Shown: positions 36,995 to 46,005 of the stretch, piece by piece
Numbering within the stretch: position 1 is the stretch's first letter
Layout of the letters: each line of letters begins with the position of its first letter
Assembly: GCA_900661335.1 (NCBI GenBank)
Contig: CAACVY010000007.1
Location: forward strand, 1 to 56,562
Origin: an uncultured bacterium
GTDB taxonomy: Bacteria; Verrucomicrobiota; Kiritimatiellia; PWTM01
DNA length: 56,562 nucleotides
Reading direction: 5' to 3'
Program-made: the position numbers and the translations under genes
Notes under the pieces: generated by a model
Told to the model about the DNA's origin: nothing
Database searches by the model: none
The model's input: only the letters and a program-made list of their open reading frames with translations

Positions 36995-38506
36995 ATGAGC
37001 CAGTTTGGGAGACCCCGAATTCTTATAGGAGTCGCGTGGGGTCTGGTGACCGCTCTGATCTTGGCCGGAGTCGCATGCGGCGGCGAGGCACCCACGCGGC
37101 GTAACGTGTTGATGATCGCCATCGACGACATGAACGATTGGGTCGGCCCGCTCGGCGCGCATCCCATGGCGCGTACGCCGAACCTGGACCGGTTGGCCGA
37201 GCGAGGAACGACTTTTCTCAACGCACACGTTCAGGCGCCCTTGTGCAATCCCTCGCGGGTCAGTTTGTTGCTGGGGCTTCGTCCAAGCACGACCGGCGTG
37301 TACGGCCTGGCCCCGTTGCACTGGAACGTGCCTGAATTGGCGGTACGCCCCACGGTGTTCGAGCATTTCCGGAGCCATGGTTATCGCGTGGCGATCGGCG
37401 GCAAAGTCTTTCACGGTATGCCGCCGCCCGCGTTGCGCAGCAAGTTTGCGGACACCTGGGGCCCCATGCCCGGCGCCGGCGTGCGGCCGCCGTCCAAGTT
37501 GGTTTCCCCGACGCCCATGGGGAACCATCCAGCTATGGACTGGGGCGTGGTCACCAACGGTGACGAAGAGTTCGGCGACTACCGCTTGGCCAGCTGGGCT
37601 TGCGCGGAGCTGAAAGTCTGCGCAACGAACCAGCCCTTCTTCATGGCCGTCGGGTTTTTCTTTCCCCACGTGCCGTGTTACGCGAACGCCAAGTGGTTCG
37701 AACCGTTTCCGGACGACGATTCCGTCTTGCCGATCGTTCGGGACGACGACCGAGATGACTGCCCACGCTTCTCATGGTACCTGCACTGGTACTTACCCGA
37801 ACCGCGCTTGCGCTGGTTACGCGACCAGGGACAGTGGCGGAACTTCGTGCGGTCGTACCTGGCCTGCACGTACTTCATGGATGCGCAGCTCGGGCGCGTT
37901 TTAGATGCGCTCGAATCGTTGGGGCTCGCCGACCGCACCATCGTGGTCGTATGGGGCGACAACGGGTTTCACCTTGGCGAAAAACTCATCACCGGCAAGA
38001 ATACCCTCTGGGAGCGCAGCACCCGCGTGCCGTTGATCTTCGCCGGCCCTGGCGTTGCGTCAGGCGCGCGGCGCGCGCAGCCCGCGGAGCTACTGGACAT
38101 CTACCCCACACTCGCAGAGCTGTGCGGCCTGCCACGTCCGGAGGGTTTGGAAGGCCGCAGCCTCCTTCCTCAGTTGCGCGACCCACCCGCGCCGAGGACG
38201 GCACCTGCCATCACCACGCACAACCAGGGCAACCACTCCGTTCGAAGCGAACGCTGGCGCTACATCCGATATGCGGACGGAACGGAAGAGCTCTACGACA
38301 TGGTGCACGATCCGCACGAGTGGACGAACTTGGCCCGGGATCCTCGTTACGCAGACGTGTTGGCCGAACACCGCCGTTGGCTGCCACGACGCGACGCCGA
38401 CCCCGTGCAAGGTAGCGCGGACCGCGTGTTGGTGTACGATCCCGAAACCGACACCGCCGTGTGGGAAGGGCGCCCCGTACGGCGCGAGGATCCGATTCCA
38501 GAGTGA
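36995..38506 (+). CDS. Secreted Cys-type sulfatase (S1 family)
   Basis: The 503-residue exported sulfatase hydrolyses a sulfate ester on a glycan. The signal peptide ends in a lipobox-like AGVACG. The alkaline-phosphatase-fold metal site starts at LMIAIDDMND. The CxPSR formylglycine motif is CNPSR with the modified Cys at C84. GGKVFHG follows, then the second metal motif WGDNGFHLGEK and a C-terminal sub-domain ending in DMVHDPHEWTNLA. Maturation needs a formylglycine-generating enzyme encoded elsewhere. The layout resembles iduronate-2-sulfatase-like S1 members. A strong AAAGGAGG site precedes ATG. A second sulfatase follows after 7 nt. Confidence 0.92.
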   Translation: MSQFGRPRILIGVAWGLVTALILAGVACGGEAPTRRNVLMIAIDDMNDWVGPLGAHPMARTPNLDRLAERGTTFLNAHVQAPLCNPSRVSLLLGLRPSTTGVYGLAPLHWNVPELAVRPTVFEHFRSHGYRVAIGGKVFHGMPPPALRSKFADTWGPMPGAGVRPPSKLVSPTPMGNHPAMDWGVVTNGDEEFGDYRLASWACAELKVCATNQPFFMAVGFFFPHVPCYANAKWFEPFPDDDSVLPIVRDDDRDDCPRFSWYLHWYLPEPRLRWLRDQGQWRNFVRSYLACTYFMDAQLGRVLDALESLGLADRTIVVVWGDNGFHLGEKLITGKNTLWERSTRVPLIFAGPGVASGARRAQPAELLDIYPTLAELCGLPRPEGLEGRSLLPQLRDPPAPRTAPAITTHNQGNHSVRSERWRYIRYADGTEELYDMVHDPHEWTNLARDPRYADVLAEHRRWLPRRDADPVQGSADRVLVYDPETDTAVWEGRPVRREDPIPE

Positions 38507-38513
38507 ACCGAAA

Positions 38514-39872
38514 ATGGACCGGATGCGCATGCGATTCCAAGCAGGCGTACTCGCGTTTGCGACGATTCTCTGCGCCAGGGCCGCAGGGAGCGCGGAGCCA
38601 TTGCCCTCGTTCATGGTGGTGCTGTTCGACGATCTCGGCTACGGCGATGTGTCCGCGTATGGCGCGCCGGATTTGCGCACGCCCCACCTCGACCGTTTCG
38701 CCGAAGAGGGTCTGCGCTTTCTCAACATGCGAGCCAACGCTACGGTGTGTTCGCCATCGCGCGCCGCACTCCTCACGGGTCGGTATCCGGATCGAGTCGG
38801 CGTTCCGGGAGTGATCCGAACTGACCCCAAGGAATCGTTTGGCTTTTTCACTCCTGGCGTGCCGACGATCGCGGATCTGTTGCGGGCGCGTGGTTACCAC
38901 ACCGCGTGTATCGGCAAATGGCACCTCGGCCTGAACTCGCCGAACCTCCCCAACGAACGAGGGTTCGATCTCTTCCGCGGATTTCTCGGCGACATGATGG
39001 ACTCCTACACCACACACCTGCGGCACGGCATCAACTACCTCCGGTACAACCAGCAGGAGGTGACCGCCACGGGCCATGCCACGGAGGTGTTCACCGATTG
39101 GGCCTGCGAGTACCTTCGCTCCCGACGTCCCGGGGCGCCGTTCTTTTTGTACCTGGCCTACAACGCGCCTCACTTTCCCATCGAACCTCCCGCCGAATGG
39201 CTGCAGCACGTGCGGGCGCGTGCCCCGGAGATGGATCCGTGCCGCGCCGCCAATGTGGCCTTCATTGAACACACCGACCACTGCTTCGGCCGCGTCATGC
39301 ACACGCTGCGGGAATGCGGTTTGGAGCGCCACACGCTCGTGATCGTTTCATCCGACAACGGCGGCTCGTTGCCGCACGCGCAGCGTAACCTCCCATGGAG
39401 AGGCGGCAAACAAGACCATTACGACGGCGGATTGAAGGTCCCATTTATGGCGCGCTGGCCCGGCCGAATCGCGCCGGGCCGCACGAGCGAGTATCCAGGG
39501 CTTCTGTTCGACATCTTCCCGACTCTGCTCGAATTGGCCGGCGTCCCAATTCCACCCGACTGCGACGCCGTGAGCCTCGTCCCGATCCTGCGGGGCGACC
39601 CGCCGCCAGCGGGACCGCGTTGGCTGTACTTCGTCCGGCGCGAGGGCGGGCCGAAATATGCCGGCAAGACCTATGAAGCGATTATCCACGACGGTTGGAA
39701 ACTCATGCAGAACGATCCGTTCTCCCCACTGGAGTTGTATAACCTCGCCGACGATCCGCTGGAGCAAACGAACGTTGTGGCCCGCCACCCGCGAGTCGTT
39801 CGAGAGTTGCTCGAGGCGTTGCGCGCACAGATTCAACGCGGCGGTCGCGTGCCCTGGCAACCGCCGGAATGA
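38514..39872 (+). CDS. Secreted Cys-type sulfatase (S1 family), second copy
   Basis: The 452-residue product has a signal peptide (about 25 residues), metal motif VVLFDDLGYGDVSAYG, formylglycine motif CSPSRAALLTGRYPDR with the Cys at C79, GKWHLG, SSDNGGSLPHAQRNLPWRGGK and a C-terminal ELYNLADDPLEQTN. It is an arylsulfatase/N-acetylgalactosamine-6-sulfatase-like S1 member and is distinct from its upstream neighbour, so the pair probably removes different sulfates from one polysaccharide. The start is among three closely spaced Mets; I took the first. The frame is open upstream inside the first sulfatase. Confidence 0.92.
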   Translation: MDRMRMRFQAGVLAFATILCARAAGSAEPLPSFMVVLFDDLGYGDVSAYGAPDLRTPHLDRFAEEGLRFLNMRANATVCSPSRAALLTGRYPDRVGVPGVIRTDPKESFGFFTPGVPTIADLLRARGYHTACIGKWHLGLNSPNLPNERGFDLFRGFLGDMMDSYTTHLRHGINYLRYNQQEVTATGHATEVFTDWACEYLRSRRPGAPFFLYLAYNAPHFPIEPPAEWLQHVRARAPEMDPCRAANVAFIEHTDHCFGRVMHTLRECGLERHTLVIVSSDNGGSLPHAQRNLPWRGGKQDHYDGGLKVPFMARWPGRIAPGRTSEYPGLLFDIFPTLLELAGVPIPPDCDAVSLVPILRGDPPPAGPRWLYFVRREGGPKYAGKTYEAIIHDGWKLMQNDPFSPLELYNLADDPLEQTNVVARHPRVVRELLEALRAQIQRGGRVPWQPPE

Positions 39873-40119
39873 CCCATCGCTTGCGGCGGGGGCGCGGAGG
39901 GAACCGTTAGGTCCCACTCCCGACCGTGATGGCCGGCGAAGCGGGCCACCGTCGGTGTCGTACGGCCCGATCGCCGCTTGGCCCGCGTTGCATCTTGTGC
40001 CCGGTTGTCGTAAGCGAAATGTTCATGCCGCGCAGGCTTGGGCAAATGGAAAGACCCGCCGCGAGGGTTTCCATCGACGTGCTGGCCGTGCGATTGAGCG
40101 CCGCGCGGCGAGGCTTGCG

Positions 40120-40149
40120 TTGGCAGAAGTTTGCGCATACGGTTAGCTA
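40120..40149 (+). promoter_or_regulatory. Promoter of tRNA-Ser
   Basis: TTGGCA (40120-40125) and TAGCTA (40144-40149) are 18 nt apart, and the tRNA begins 7 nt after the -10 box. The 280 bases between the sulfatases and this tRNA hold no other feature I can support. Confidence 0.5.
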
Positions 40150-40156
40150 GGAACGT

Positions 40157-40251
40157 GGAGAGGTGGCTGAGTGGCTGAAAGCGGCGGTTTGCTAAACCGT
40201 TATACTGGCCAAAAGCCGGTATCGGGGGTTCGAATCCCCCCCTCTCCGCCA
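40157..40251 (+). tRNA. tRNA-Ser (anticodon GCU)
   Basis: Complete class II tRNA of 95 nt: acceptor GGAGAGG/CCTCTCC, anticodon loop TTGCTAA with anticodon GCT, long variable arm (TACTGGCCAAAAGCCGGTA), T-arm GGGGG-TTCGAAT-CCCCC, discriminator G and an encoded CCA end. Confidence 0.96.
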
Positions 40252-40332
40252 CCCTCATGTCTCCCGCGACCACGCGCATAGCGTTCCGCGAGAGCGCGGA
40301 ACCATCGTGGGTCCCAAGGAGGTCAAGGAACC

Positions 40333-42225
40333 ATGAAGCAACTCTGCAGCGTTGCAACTTTGTTCTGTTGCGTTGGGCGGCTTGCAGTATTTGGGCTGGC
40401 GTGGTCCTCACCGCCAGCGCGTAGCGAATTCACCACCTCGCTGAACCATGGATCCGTCACGTCTAGCTCTACGACTGGGCAGTCAGCACTCCATGCCGCC
40501 GCCTCTGCGCCACGCCGAGTGAAACGCTCGGAGGCCTTCTTGGGCGTGCATTTCGACTTTCACGCGAAGGCCACCGACACCAACATCGGCGCGCGAACCA
40601 CTCCGGAAATGGTCGCGGCGATCCTCGACAAGGTTCGCCCGGATTACATTCAGATCGACTGCAAGGGCCATCCTGGGTATGCGAGTTACCCCACGCGCCT
40701 GGGCAATGCGGTTCCCGGAATTGTAGGGGATCCGCTGCGTATTTGGCGCGAAGTCACGGCCCAGCGAGGCGTCGCGCTTTACGTTCATTACTCCGGCGTG
40801 TGGGATTCGCACGCCGCTGCCATGCACCCGGAATGGGCCGCTCGCAACGCCGATGGCAAGCCGAACCCCCGGGCCATGTCCGTATTCGGACCTTACGTGG
40901 ATCGGTTATTGATTCCCCAGCTCCGGGAGTTGGCCGGCGACTACGGAGTGGATGGCGCCTGGGTGGACGGCGACTGTTGGGGTGTGACGCTCGATTACTC
41001 CGACGACGTAGTCCGAAGTTTTTGCGCTCGTGCCGGCGCCGACCGCGCACCTCGCGGGCCGCAGGAACCGTTTTGGCAAGAGTGGAAAGAGTTCAACCGC
41101 GAAGGCTATCGGGCCTATCTACGTCGCTACGTGGAGGCCCTGAAGATCTCGCACCCGGAATTCGAGATCGTCAGCAACTGGGCCTTCAGCGACCATATGC
41201 CCGAGCCAGTCAGCGCGCCCGTGGCCGCGTTGTCGGGAGATTTCGCGCCGGACGACAGCGTCAACTCGGCCCGGTTCACCGCGCGCTGTTTCGAGAACCA
41301 AGGCCGTCCGTGGGACCTGATGTCGTGGGGGTTCAGTCGGAAAACGTGGCGCGCCAAGCCAGCTGTCCAGTTAATGCAGGAGGCCGCGGTGGTCCTGTCG
41401 CTCGGTGGAGGTTATCAGGTCTACTTCACGCAGGAGCGCGATGGTGCGGTACGGTTGGAAAAGCTCGACCCGATGGCGGAGGTCGCGCGGTTCTGCCGTG
41501 TGCGGCAGGCATGGTCCCACCGTTCGGAGGCGATCCCACAGATCGCGCTGCTGTACTCCCGCGCGGGACACTACTACGAGTCTTCTCGCTTGTTCCATCC
41601 CTCGGGTAGTGGCGGCAGTGGGATTCTGCGTTCGGCGCTCCGCGCACTCCTCGGCGCGCGTTGGGGAGTGCAAGTCGTCAGCGAACATCATGTGCAAGGC
41701 AAGTTCGATCGTTGGCCGCTCTGGGTCGTCCCAGGCTGGACATATCTCGAGCCGCAGTTCCGCGCCGAACTCAGTGACTACATCCGGCGGGGCGGGGCCG
41801 TGGTGCTCATCGGCGACGGGCCCTCCCGGCTGTTCGAAAACGATATTCGTTCTGCATCGGCACGTGGCCGAGTCGTAGGGGCGCCCGGTGCCGAGTTGGT
41901 GGAAGCGGTCCGGCACCTCTGGCCCGACCCGATCGTCTCCGTGGAAGGGCCCGGTTGCGTGGATGTCAGCCCCCGCCGAATTCGCGGCACGCGGGTGATC
42001 CATCTGGTCAACACTGGGGGGCCACATGAAAACCCGCCGCCCGGGGGGGTCACGCACATTCCCCCAGCAGGACCGTTAACGGTGACGATCCGCTGCTCGC
42101 GTGCGCCCAAATCCATCACCGCGCAGCCCGAGGGTCAACAGCTCGAAGTGACCTGGTCGGAGGGTGTGGCGCGGGTGGTTCTGCAGCGACTGGACCTACA
42201 CACTATCCTGGTGGTGGAAGAATGA
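40333..42225 (+). CDS. Secreted TIM-barrel glycoside hydrolase-like protein
   Basis: The 630-residue product has a signal peptide followed by a low-complexity Ser/Thr/Ala linker to about residue 58. The barrel then begins with FLGVHFDFHAKATDTNIGA. Later strands include YIQIDCKGHPGYASYP, VALYVHYSGVWDSHA and DGAWVDGDCWGV, whose acidic residues are plausible catalysts, and a PWDLMSWGF segment. Residues about 430-520 (VQVVSEHHVQGKFDRWPLWVVPG...YIRRGGAVVLIGDG) look like a beta-galactosidase trimerisation-type fold. A beta-sandwich follows. The arrangement resembles GH29/GH42-like fucosidase or galactosidase families, but I cannot assign one. It has an excellent AAGGAGG site and lies between two tRNA genes. 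Confidence 0.7.
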   Translation: MKQLCSVATLFCCVGRLAVFGLAWSSPPARSEFTTSLNHGSVTSSSTTGQSALHAAASAPRRVKRSEAFLGVHFDFHAKATDTNIGARTTPEMVAAILDKVRPDYIQIDCKGHPGYASYPTRLGNAVPGIVGDPLRIWREVTAQRGVALYVHYSGVWDSHAAAMHPEWAARNADGKPNPRAMSVFGPYVDRLLIPQLRELAGDYGVDGAWVDGDCWGVTLDYSDDVVRSFCARAGADRAPRGPQEPFWQEWKEFNREGYRAYLRRYVEALKISHPEFEIVSNWAFSDHMPEPVSAPVAALSGDFAPDDSVNSARFTARCFENQGRPWDLMSWGFSRKTWRAKPAVQLMQEAAVVLSLGGGYQVYFTQERDGAVRLEKLDPMAEVARFCRVRQAWSHRSEAIPQIALLYSRAGHYYESSRLFHPSGSGGSGILRSALRALLGARWGVQVVSEHHVQGKFDRWPLWVVPGWTYLEPQFRAELSDYIRRGGAVVLIGDGPSRLFENDIRSASARGRVVGAPGAELVEAVRHLWPDPIVSVEGPGCVDVSPRRIRGTRVIHLVNTGGPHENPPPGGVTHIPPAGPLTVTIRCSRAPKSITAQPEGQQLEVTWSEGVARVVLQRLDLHTILVVEE

Positions 42226-42300
42226 GCAGGACCAAGCGTGCGGGACAGGCCTGACCGATTCAAGCGAGGTTAGAGCCCCCGAACCGAAGCCAGAAAAAGT

Positions 42301-42376
42301 TGGAGCCAACGGTCGGATTCGAACCGACGACCAGCGCATTACGAATGCGCTGCTCTGCCAGCTGAGCTACGTTGGC
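42301..42376 (-). tRNA. tRNA-Thr (anticodon CGU)
   Basis: The minus strand folds fully: acceptor GCCAACG/CGTTGGC, D-arm GCTC...GAGC, anticodon arm GCGCA-TTCGTAA-TGCGC with anticodon CGT, T-arm GTCGG-TTCGAAT-CCGAC, and an encoded CCA end. Confidence 0.95.
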
Positions 42377-42680
42377 CTCGCCCATGGTTGAGCTTAGATC
42401 ACTGTACCCAACTGTCAAGTGTGGTCTCGTTGCATGTGCGACGTTCGCGCTCGAGCAGAAAAAAGGAACCTAAGCGTTGTAGTGGACCGTCAGCGGCCAC
42501 ATGGGCGGCACGGGCCGTTCCCCGCGCGATGGCGCTGTTCCGGCCACCGCACAGCGGAACTGCGGTCACCGCCCCTCTTCGCTCGCGTTGACGGCGCCAT
42601 TCGTTTCGGACTTCGGCGTGAGGTTGACCGTGCGAACGACCGCATTTAGGATCAAACGCCCGTGGATTCAAGGAGGTTGC
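42377..42680. other. Divergent intergenic region
   Basis: A consensus -35 TTGACA for tRNA-Thr lies on the minus strand at 42418-42413. No other gene is seen. A strong AAGGAGG precedes the oxidoreductase start at 42681. Confidence 0.45.
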
Positions 42681-43973
42681 ATGGCACGCTGGACCCGTCG
42701 GCAATGGATGGCGCGTTCTGTGGCGGCCGTGTCCGCTCCGTGGGTCGTGCCTGCGCGCGTACTCGGCCGAGGTGACGCAACGCCACCGAGTGAGTGCATC
42801 ATCCTGGGTGGGATCGGCCTCGGCCACCGGGGACAAGATGTTCTCCGCTGGATGTTGCAGCAGCCGGACGTGCGTTTCGTAGCGATCTGCGATGTCCAGC
42901 GCGTCCGTCGCGAGCAGGTCAAGGCCATCGTCGAGCGAACCCAAGGCGTGGGCAGTTGCGCAACGTATCGCGATATCCGCCAATTCCTCTCGGAGCGTAC
43001 GGACGTGGAAGCTGTCCTGATCGCTACCAGTGACCGTTGGCACGCGTTGGCTTCAGTGTGGGCGATGCGGGCGGGAAAGGATGTCTATTGCGAGAAGCCT
43101 TCGAGCATGACCGTTGCGGAAGGCCGTGCTGTGGTGGAGACTGCGCGGAAGTACGGGCGAGTGTACCAGACCGGCACGCAGCGCTTGAGCGCGCCGCATC
43201 ATGTCACTGTGTTCGAGTTGGCGCGGCAGGGTCGGTTGGGCCGTGTGCACACGGCGTACGCGCATATCGCGGACGGGGCGACCGTGCTGAGTGTGCACTG
43301 GCGCGGCGAAGAGCCATTGCCTCCGCCCGACGAGTTGGATTGGGACGCGTGGTTGGGTCCCTGCCCTTGGCGACCGTACCATTCTTCATATGTCCAAGGC
43401 GGCTGGCGCGGTGATGACGATTTTCACACCGGGGCCATCGGCGAATGGGGCGCGCACACCATTGCCCAGTGCCTTCAAGCGATTGAACCCCCGTGCGGAC
43501 CGGTTCGCATCATCCCGGCACCTAACGTGTCAGGCGACGGGTGTCGGCTCGTGTTTTCGAATGGCATCACCTTGGTTCTCGAACAGGGTAGGCGACGATG
43601 GCGAGGGGCCTGCGGCGAGTGGATTGAGGGCGACGAAGGCTACGCCGCGGCGGCCGATGGTTATTCCCAACCGCATGTGTCCTCGCCAGCCCTGTTGCGC
43701 GAGTCGTCCCGGTTGTTGTCCGCGTATCGGTTGCGCACGGGACGGGCGTTGGATCATGTACGGAACTTTCTAGATTGCATACGTCGTCGGGAGGATCCCG
43801 TGGCGAACGCCGAGGTCATGCACCGCTCAATGAGCTTGGTCCATGCAGCGAACATCGCTCAGCGCTTGCAGCGAGAACTTGTGTACGACTGGCCGAATGA
43901 CCATTTTGTGGACGCGCCCGACGCCGACCGCTATCTGGCGCGCGTCCAACGTGCACCATGGACCATGGGGTGA
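42681..43973 (+). CDS. Tat-exported Gfo/Idh/MocA-family oxidoreductase
   Basis: The 430-residue product starts with a twin-arginine signal (TRRQWMARSVAAVSAPWVVP), so it is folded with NAD(P) before export. The Rossmann half shows GGIGLGHRGQDVL and VAICDVQRVRREQ, and the EKP motif is GKDVYCEKPSSMT. The C-terminal half has the sub-family signatures DWDAWLGPCPWRPY and FHTGAIGEWGAHTIAQ. This exported group is expanded in Verrucomicrobiota and Planctomycetota and is linked to periplasmic sugar redox chemistry such as 3-keto-glycoside formation. Substrate is unknown. The start is fixed by AAGGAGG and the Tat motif. The HEAT-repeat gene starts 3 nt after its stop. Confidence 0.9.
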   Translation: MARWTRRQWMARSVAAVSAPWVVPARVLGRGDATPPSECIILGGIGLGHRGQDVLRWMLQQPDVRFVAICDVQRVRREQVKAIVERTQGVGSCATYRDIRQFLSERTDVEAVLIATSDRWHALASVWAMRAGKDVYCEKPSSMTVAEGRAVVETARKYGRVYQTGTQRLSAPHHVTVFELARQGRLGRVHTAYAHIADGATVLSVHWRGEEPLPPPDELDWDAWLGPCPWRPYHSSYVQGGWRGDDDFHTGAIGEWGAHTIAQCLQAIEPPCGPVRIIPAPNVSGDGCRLVFSNGITLVLEQGRRRWRGACGEWIEGDEGYAAAADGYSQPHVSSPALLRESSRLLSAYRLRTGRALDHVRNFLDCIRRREDPVANAEVMHRSMSLVHAANIAQRLQRELVYDWPNDHFVDAPDADRYLARVQRAPWTMG

Positions 43974-43976
43974 TCC

Positions 43977-45911
43977 ATGAGAGTTCCACTTAGCTGGCGG
44001 ATATGGACCGCGTGGATCGGGTGCGCCGTCGCGGTGACAATCCCGAGCTCTACGCTCGCTCTGTCCGAAGAGGAATGTTGGGCCAAGCTTCAACAACCGA
44101 ATCTGCCTCGCGCGGAGTTGGTCGCGACGCTCCGTGCGTTGTGCACGGTCGCCACGACGGCCAGCGTGGCCATGGTGGAGCCTTGGCTGACCGATCCCGA
44201 ACTTTCGCACATGGCCCTGTACGCGATTCACACGGTCGCAAGTCCGGTGGTGAACGAAGTCCTGCTACGGGCCCTGGAACGGAGCACTGGAGTAGTCCGC
44301 GCTGGTCTTATCGAGTCCTTGGGGCACCGCCGAGTGTCGCAGGCCGTGCCGAAGCTGGCCGCGTTGGTGTCGGTTCCGAGCACCGATGTGGAAAGCTTCA
44401 CCTCCGCCGCGTTGGCGTTGGGGTGCATGGGAGGGGCAGAGGCGGCCGCGGCCCTATGGAGCGCGTACGAGCGAACCCAAGGCGGCGCGCGCGCGGTCGT
44501 GACCGAAGGGCTTCTGCGATGCATCCAAGGGACCGTAGAGTCGGGCTCGCTGACGGTAGCGCGAGAATGGACGCGTCGCCTAGAAGCTTCCAATCCGCTC
44601 CCGCACGTGCGCGCCTCGCTTGTGCGCTGGTTTCTCCGCTACGGCGAGGCGGCCGATCTCGAACGAACGCGCGTGCGGTGGTTGGGAGGGAATCCTGAGG
44701 ACGTGGACTCGGTTTTGAGCTCAGTCTTGGACGATCCGAGCCCCATCCTCCCATGGCTGGTTGTGGAAACTGAAAACACAGGATTGCGACGACAAATGGC
44801 CGCCGTCCTCACACGGTTGGGAACCGCGAGTGCACGAGAACACCTGAAGAAGCTTCTCCAAGATTCGGACCCTGAAGTTCGGGCCCTTGCGCTTCGAGGG
44901 CTGTCGCGTTGGAGCGATCCCGCTGTGTTTACTGCCTTCGAAGTTGCATGGGCGGATTCGAACTCAGTCGTACGAACCGCGGTGCAGGAAAGCCTGGTCG
45001 GGTATCCCAGCGCAGATGCGGATACTTGGCTGATCGCTCGGGCGCGCCCAGAGGTGGCACCACCGCTTCGACTCTGGGCCATGGGATTGTTGGGTCAGCG
45101 GGCCACGACCAGCGCTGTGCCGGCGTTGATTGCAGGTGTCGCGGATTCCTCCGCGGACATTCGCCGCGCCGCCTGGACTGCGCTCAAGACATGCGCGACC
45201 GCCGCTGACTTGGATCTTATTCTCGGTGCCGCCCCGCGTGAAAACGGGGACGATCTGCGGCGGTTCGAATCCGTGCTGATGGCCGTGCTCGGGCTGGTAT
45301 CCACGGCGGAGGTGGATGCAGCAGCTGAGCGAATCACTGCGCGCTGGAAAGATGCGCCAGAGGCCGTGCGGCCGGTTCTTTTGCGCGCTTGGCGGCGTTT
45401 GGGTGGGGCGGTCGCTCGGCAGGCGCTTATTGACCTTGCCGAGCAAGACTCCGCGTACCGTGGCGCGGCGGGCCGCTTGTTGTGCGAATGGCCTTCTTCG
45501 GATGTGTTTCCCTGGCTGTGGCGGGCGGCCACGGAGCATCCCGATCCCGCCGTGCGCCGCCAGGCGTTTCACGCCGCGATGCGGTGGATCCCCGATTTGC
45601 CGGAACCGGAGCCGCAAAAGATTGAACAACTCGAACAGTTGGTGTCTCGACTCGAATCGCGAGAGGACCGCTTGAAATGGGTCGCCGCGGCGGGTCGAAT
45701 CGCCTCCCCGAAAACGCTGGAGCTCCTTCTTGAGCGAGTGGATTTGTTGAGCGAGGTCGCCGATGAACTCGCCGCCGCTGTGGCGGACTTGCTCGAGGCC
45801 GTGGGACAGAGTTCGCCGGACCTGGCGCGGCGCGCCGCCGAGGTCGCCGCCACCCGATGCACGGACGATGCTTTGCGGCGCCGTTTGCAACGGTGGCTGC
45901 GCGGTTCCTGA
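43977..45911 (+). CDS. Exported HEAT-repeat protein
   Basis: The 644-residue product has a signal peptide (about 29 residues, ending LALSEEE) and is then almost wholly helical HEAT repeats. Typical pieces are DSDPEVRALALRGLSRW, DSNSVVRTAVQESLVGY, DSSADIRRAAWTALKTC and HPDPAVRRQAFHAAMRW. It is presumably a periplasmic scaffold or adaptor. It follows the exported oxidoreductase by 3 nt and is probably cotranscribed and functionally tied to it. No catalytic motif is seen, and the ribosome site is weak. Confidence 0.8.
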   Translation: MRVPLSWRIWTAWIGCAVAVTIPSSTLALSEEECWAKLQQPNLPRAELVATLRALCTVATTASVAMVEPWLTDPELSHMALYAIHTVASPVVNEVLLRALERSTGVVRAGLIESLGHRRVSQAVPKLAALVSVPSTDVESFTSAALALGCMGGAEAAAALWSAYERTQGGARAVVTEGLLRCIQGTVESGSLTVAREWTRRLEASNPLPHVRASLVRWFLRYGEAADLERTRVRWLGGNPEDVDSVLSSVLDDPSPILPWLVVETENTGLRRQMAAVLTRLGTASAREHLKKLLQDSDPEVRALALRGLSRWSDPAVFTAFEVAWADSNSVVRTAVQESLVGYPSADADTWLIARARPEVAPPLRLWAMGLLGQRATTSAVPALIAGVADSSADIRRAAWTALKTCATAADLDLILGAAPRENGDDLRRFESVLMAVLGLVSTAEVDAAAERITARWKDAPEAVRPVLLRAWRRLGGAVARQALIDLAEQDSAYRGAAGRLLCEWPSSDVFPWLWRAATEHPDPAVRRQAFHAAMRWIPDLPEPEPQKIEQLEQLVSRLESREDRLKWVAAAGRIASPKTLELLLERVDLLSEVADELAAAVADLLEAVGQSSPDLARRAAEVAATRCTDDALRRRLQRWLRGS

Positions 45912-45970
45912 AACGGTGGCGAACTGTCGAGCGCCGGAACTACCGAGAAGTCCACCAGTGCCTCGGGAGA

Positions 45971-45999
45971 TTGCGCAGCGACACGGTTGGGCGTAGCCT
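45971..45999 (+). promoter_or_regulatory. Leaderless promoter before the barrel-like gene
   Basis: TTGCGC (45971-45976) and TAGCCT (45994-45999) are 17 nt apart. ATG 46006 lies 6 nt further on, at the expected transcription start. Confidence 0.5.
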
Positions 46000-46005
46000 G
46001 ATGGC

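Noticed and set aside
40157..42376. Glycosidase gene flanked by tRNA-Ser and tRNA-Thr as a possible integrated island
   Set aside because: No integrase and no repeat of either tRNA 3' end was found at the other side; base composition looks like the neighbours.
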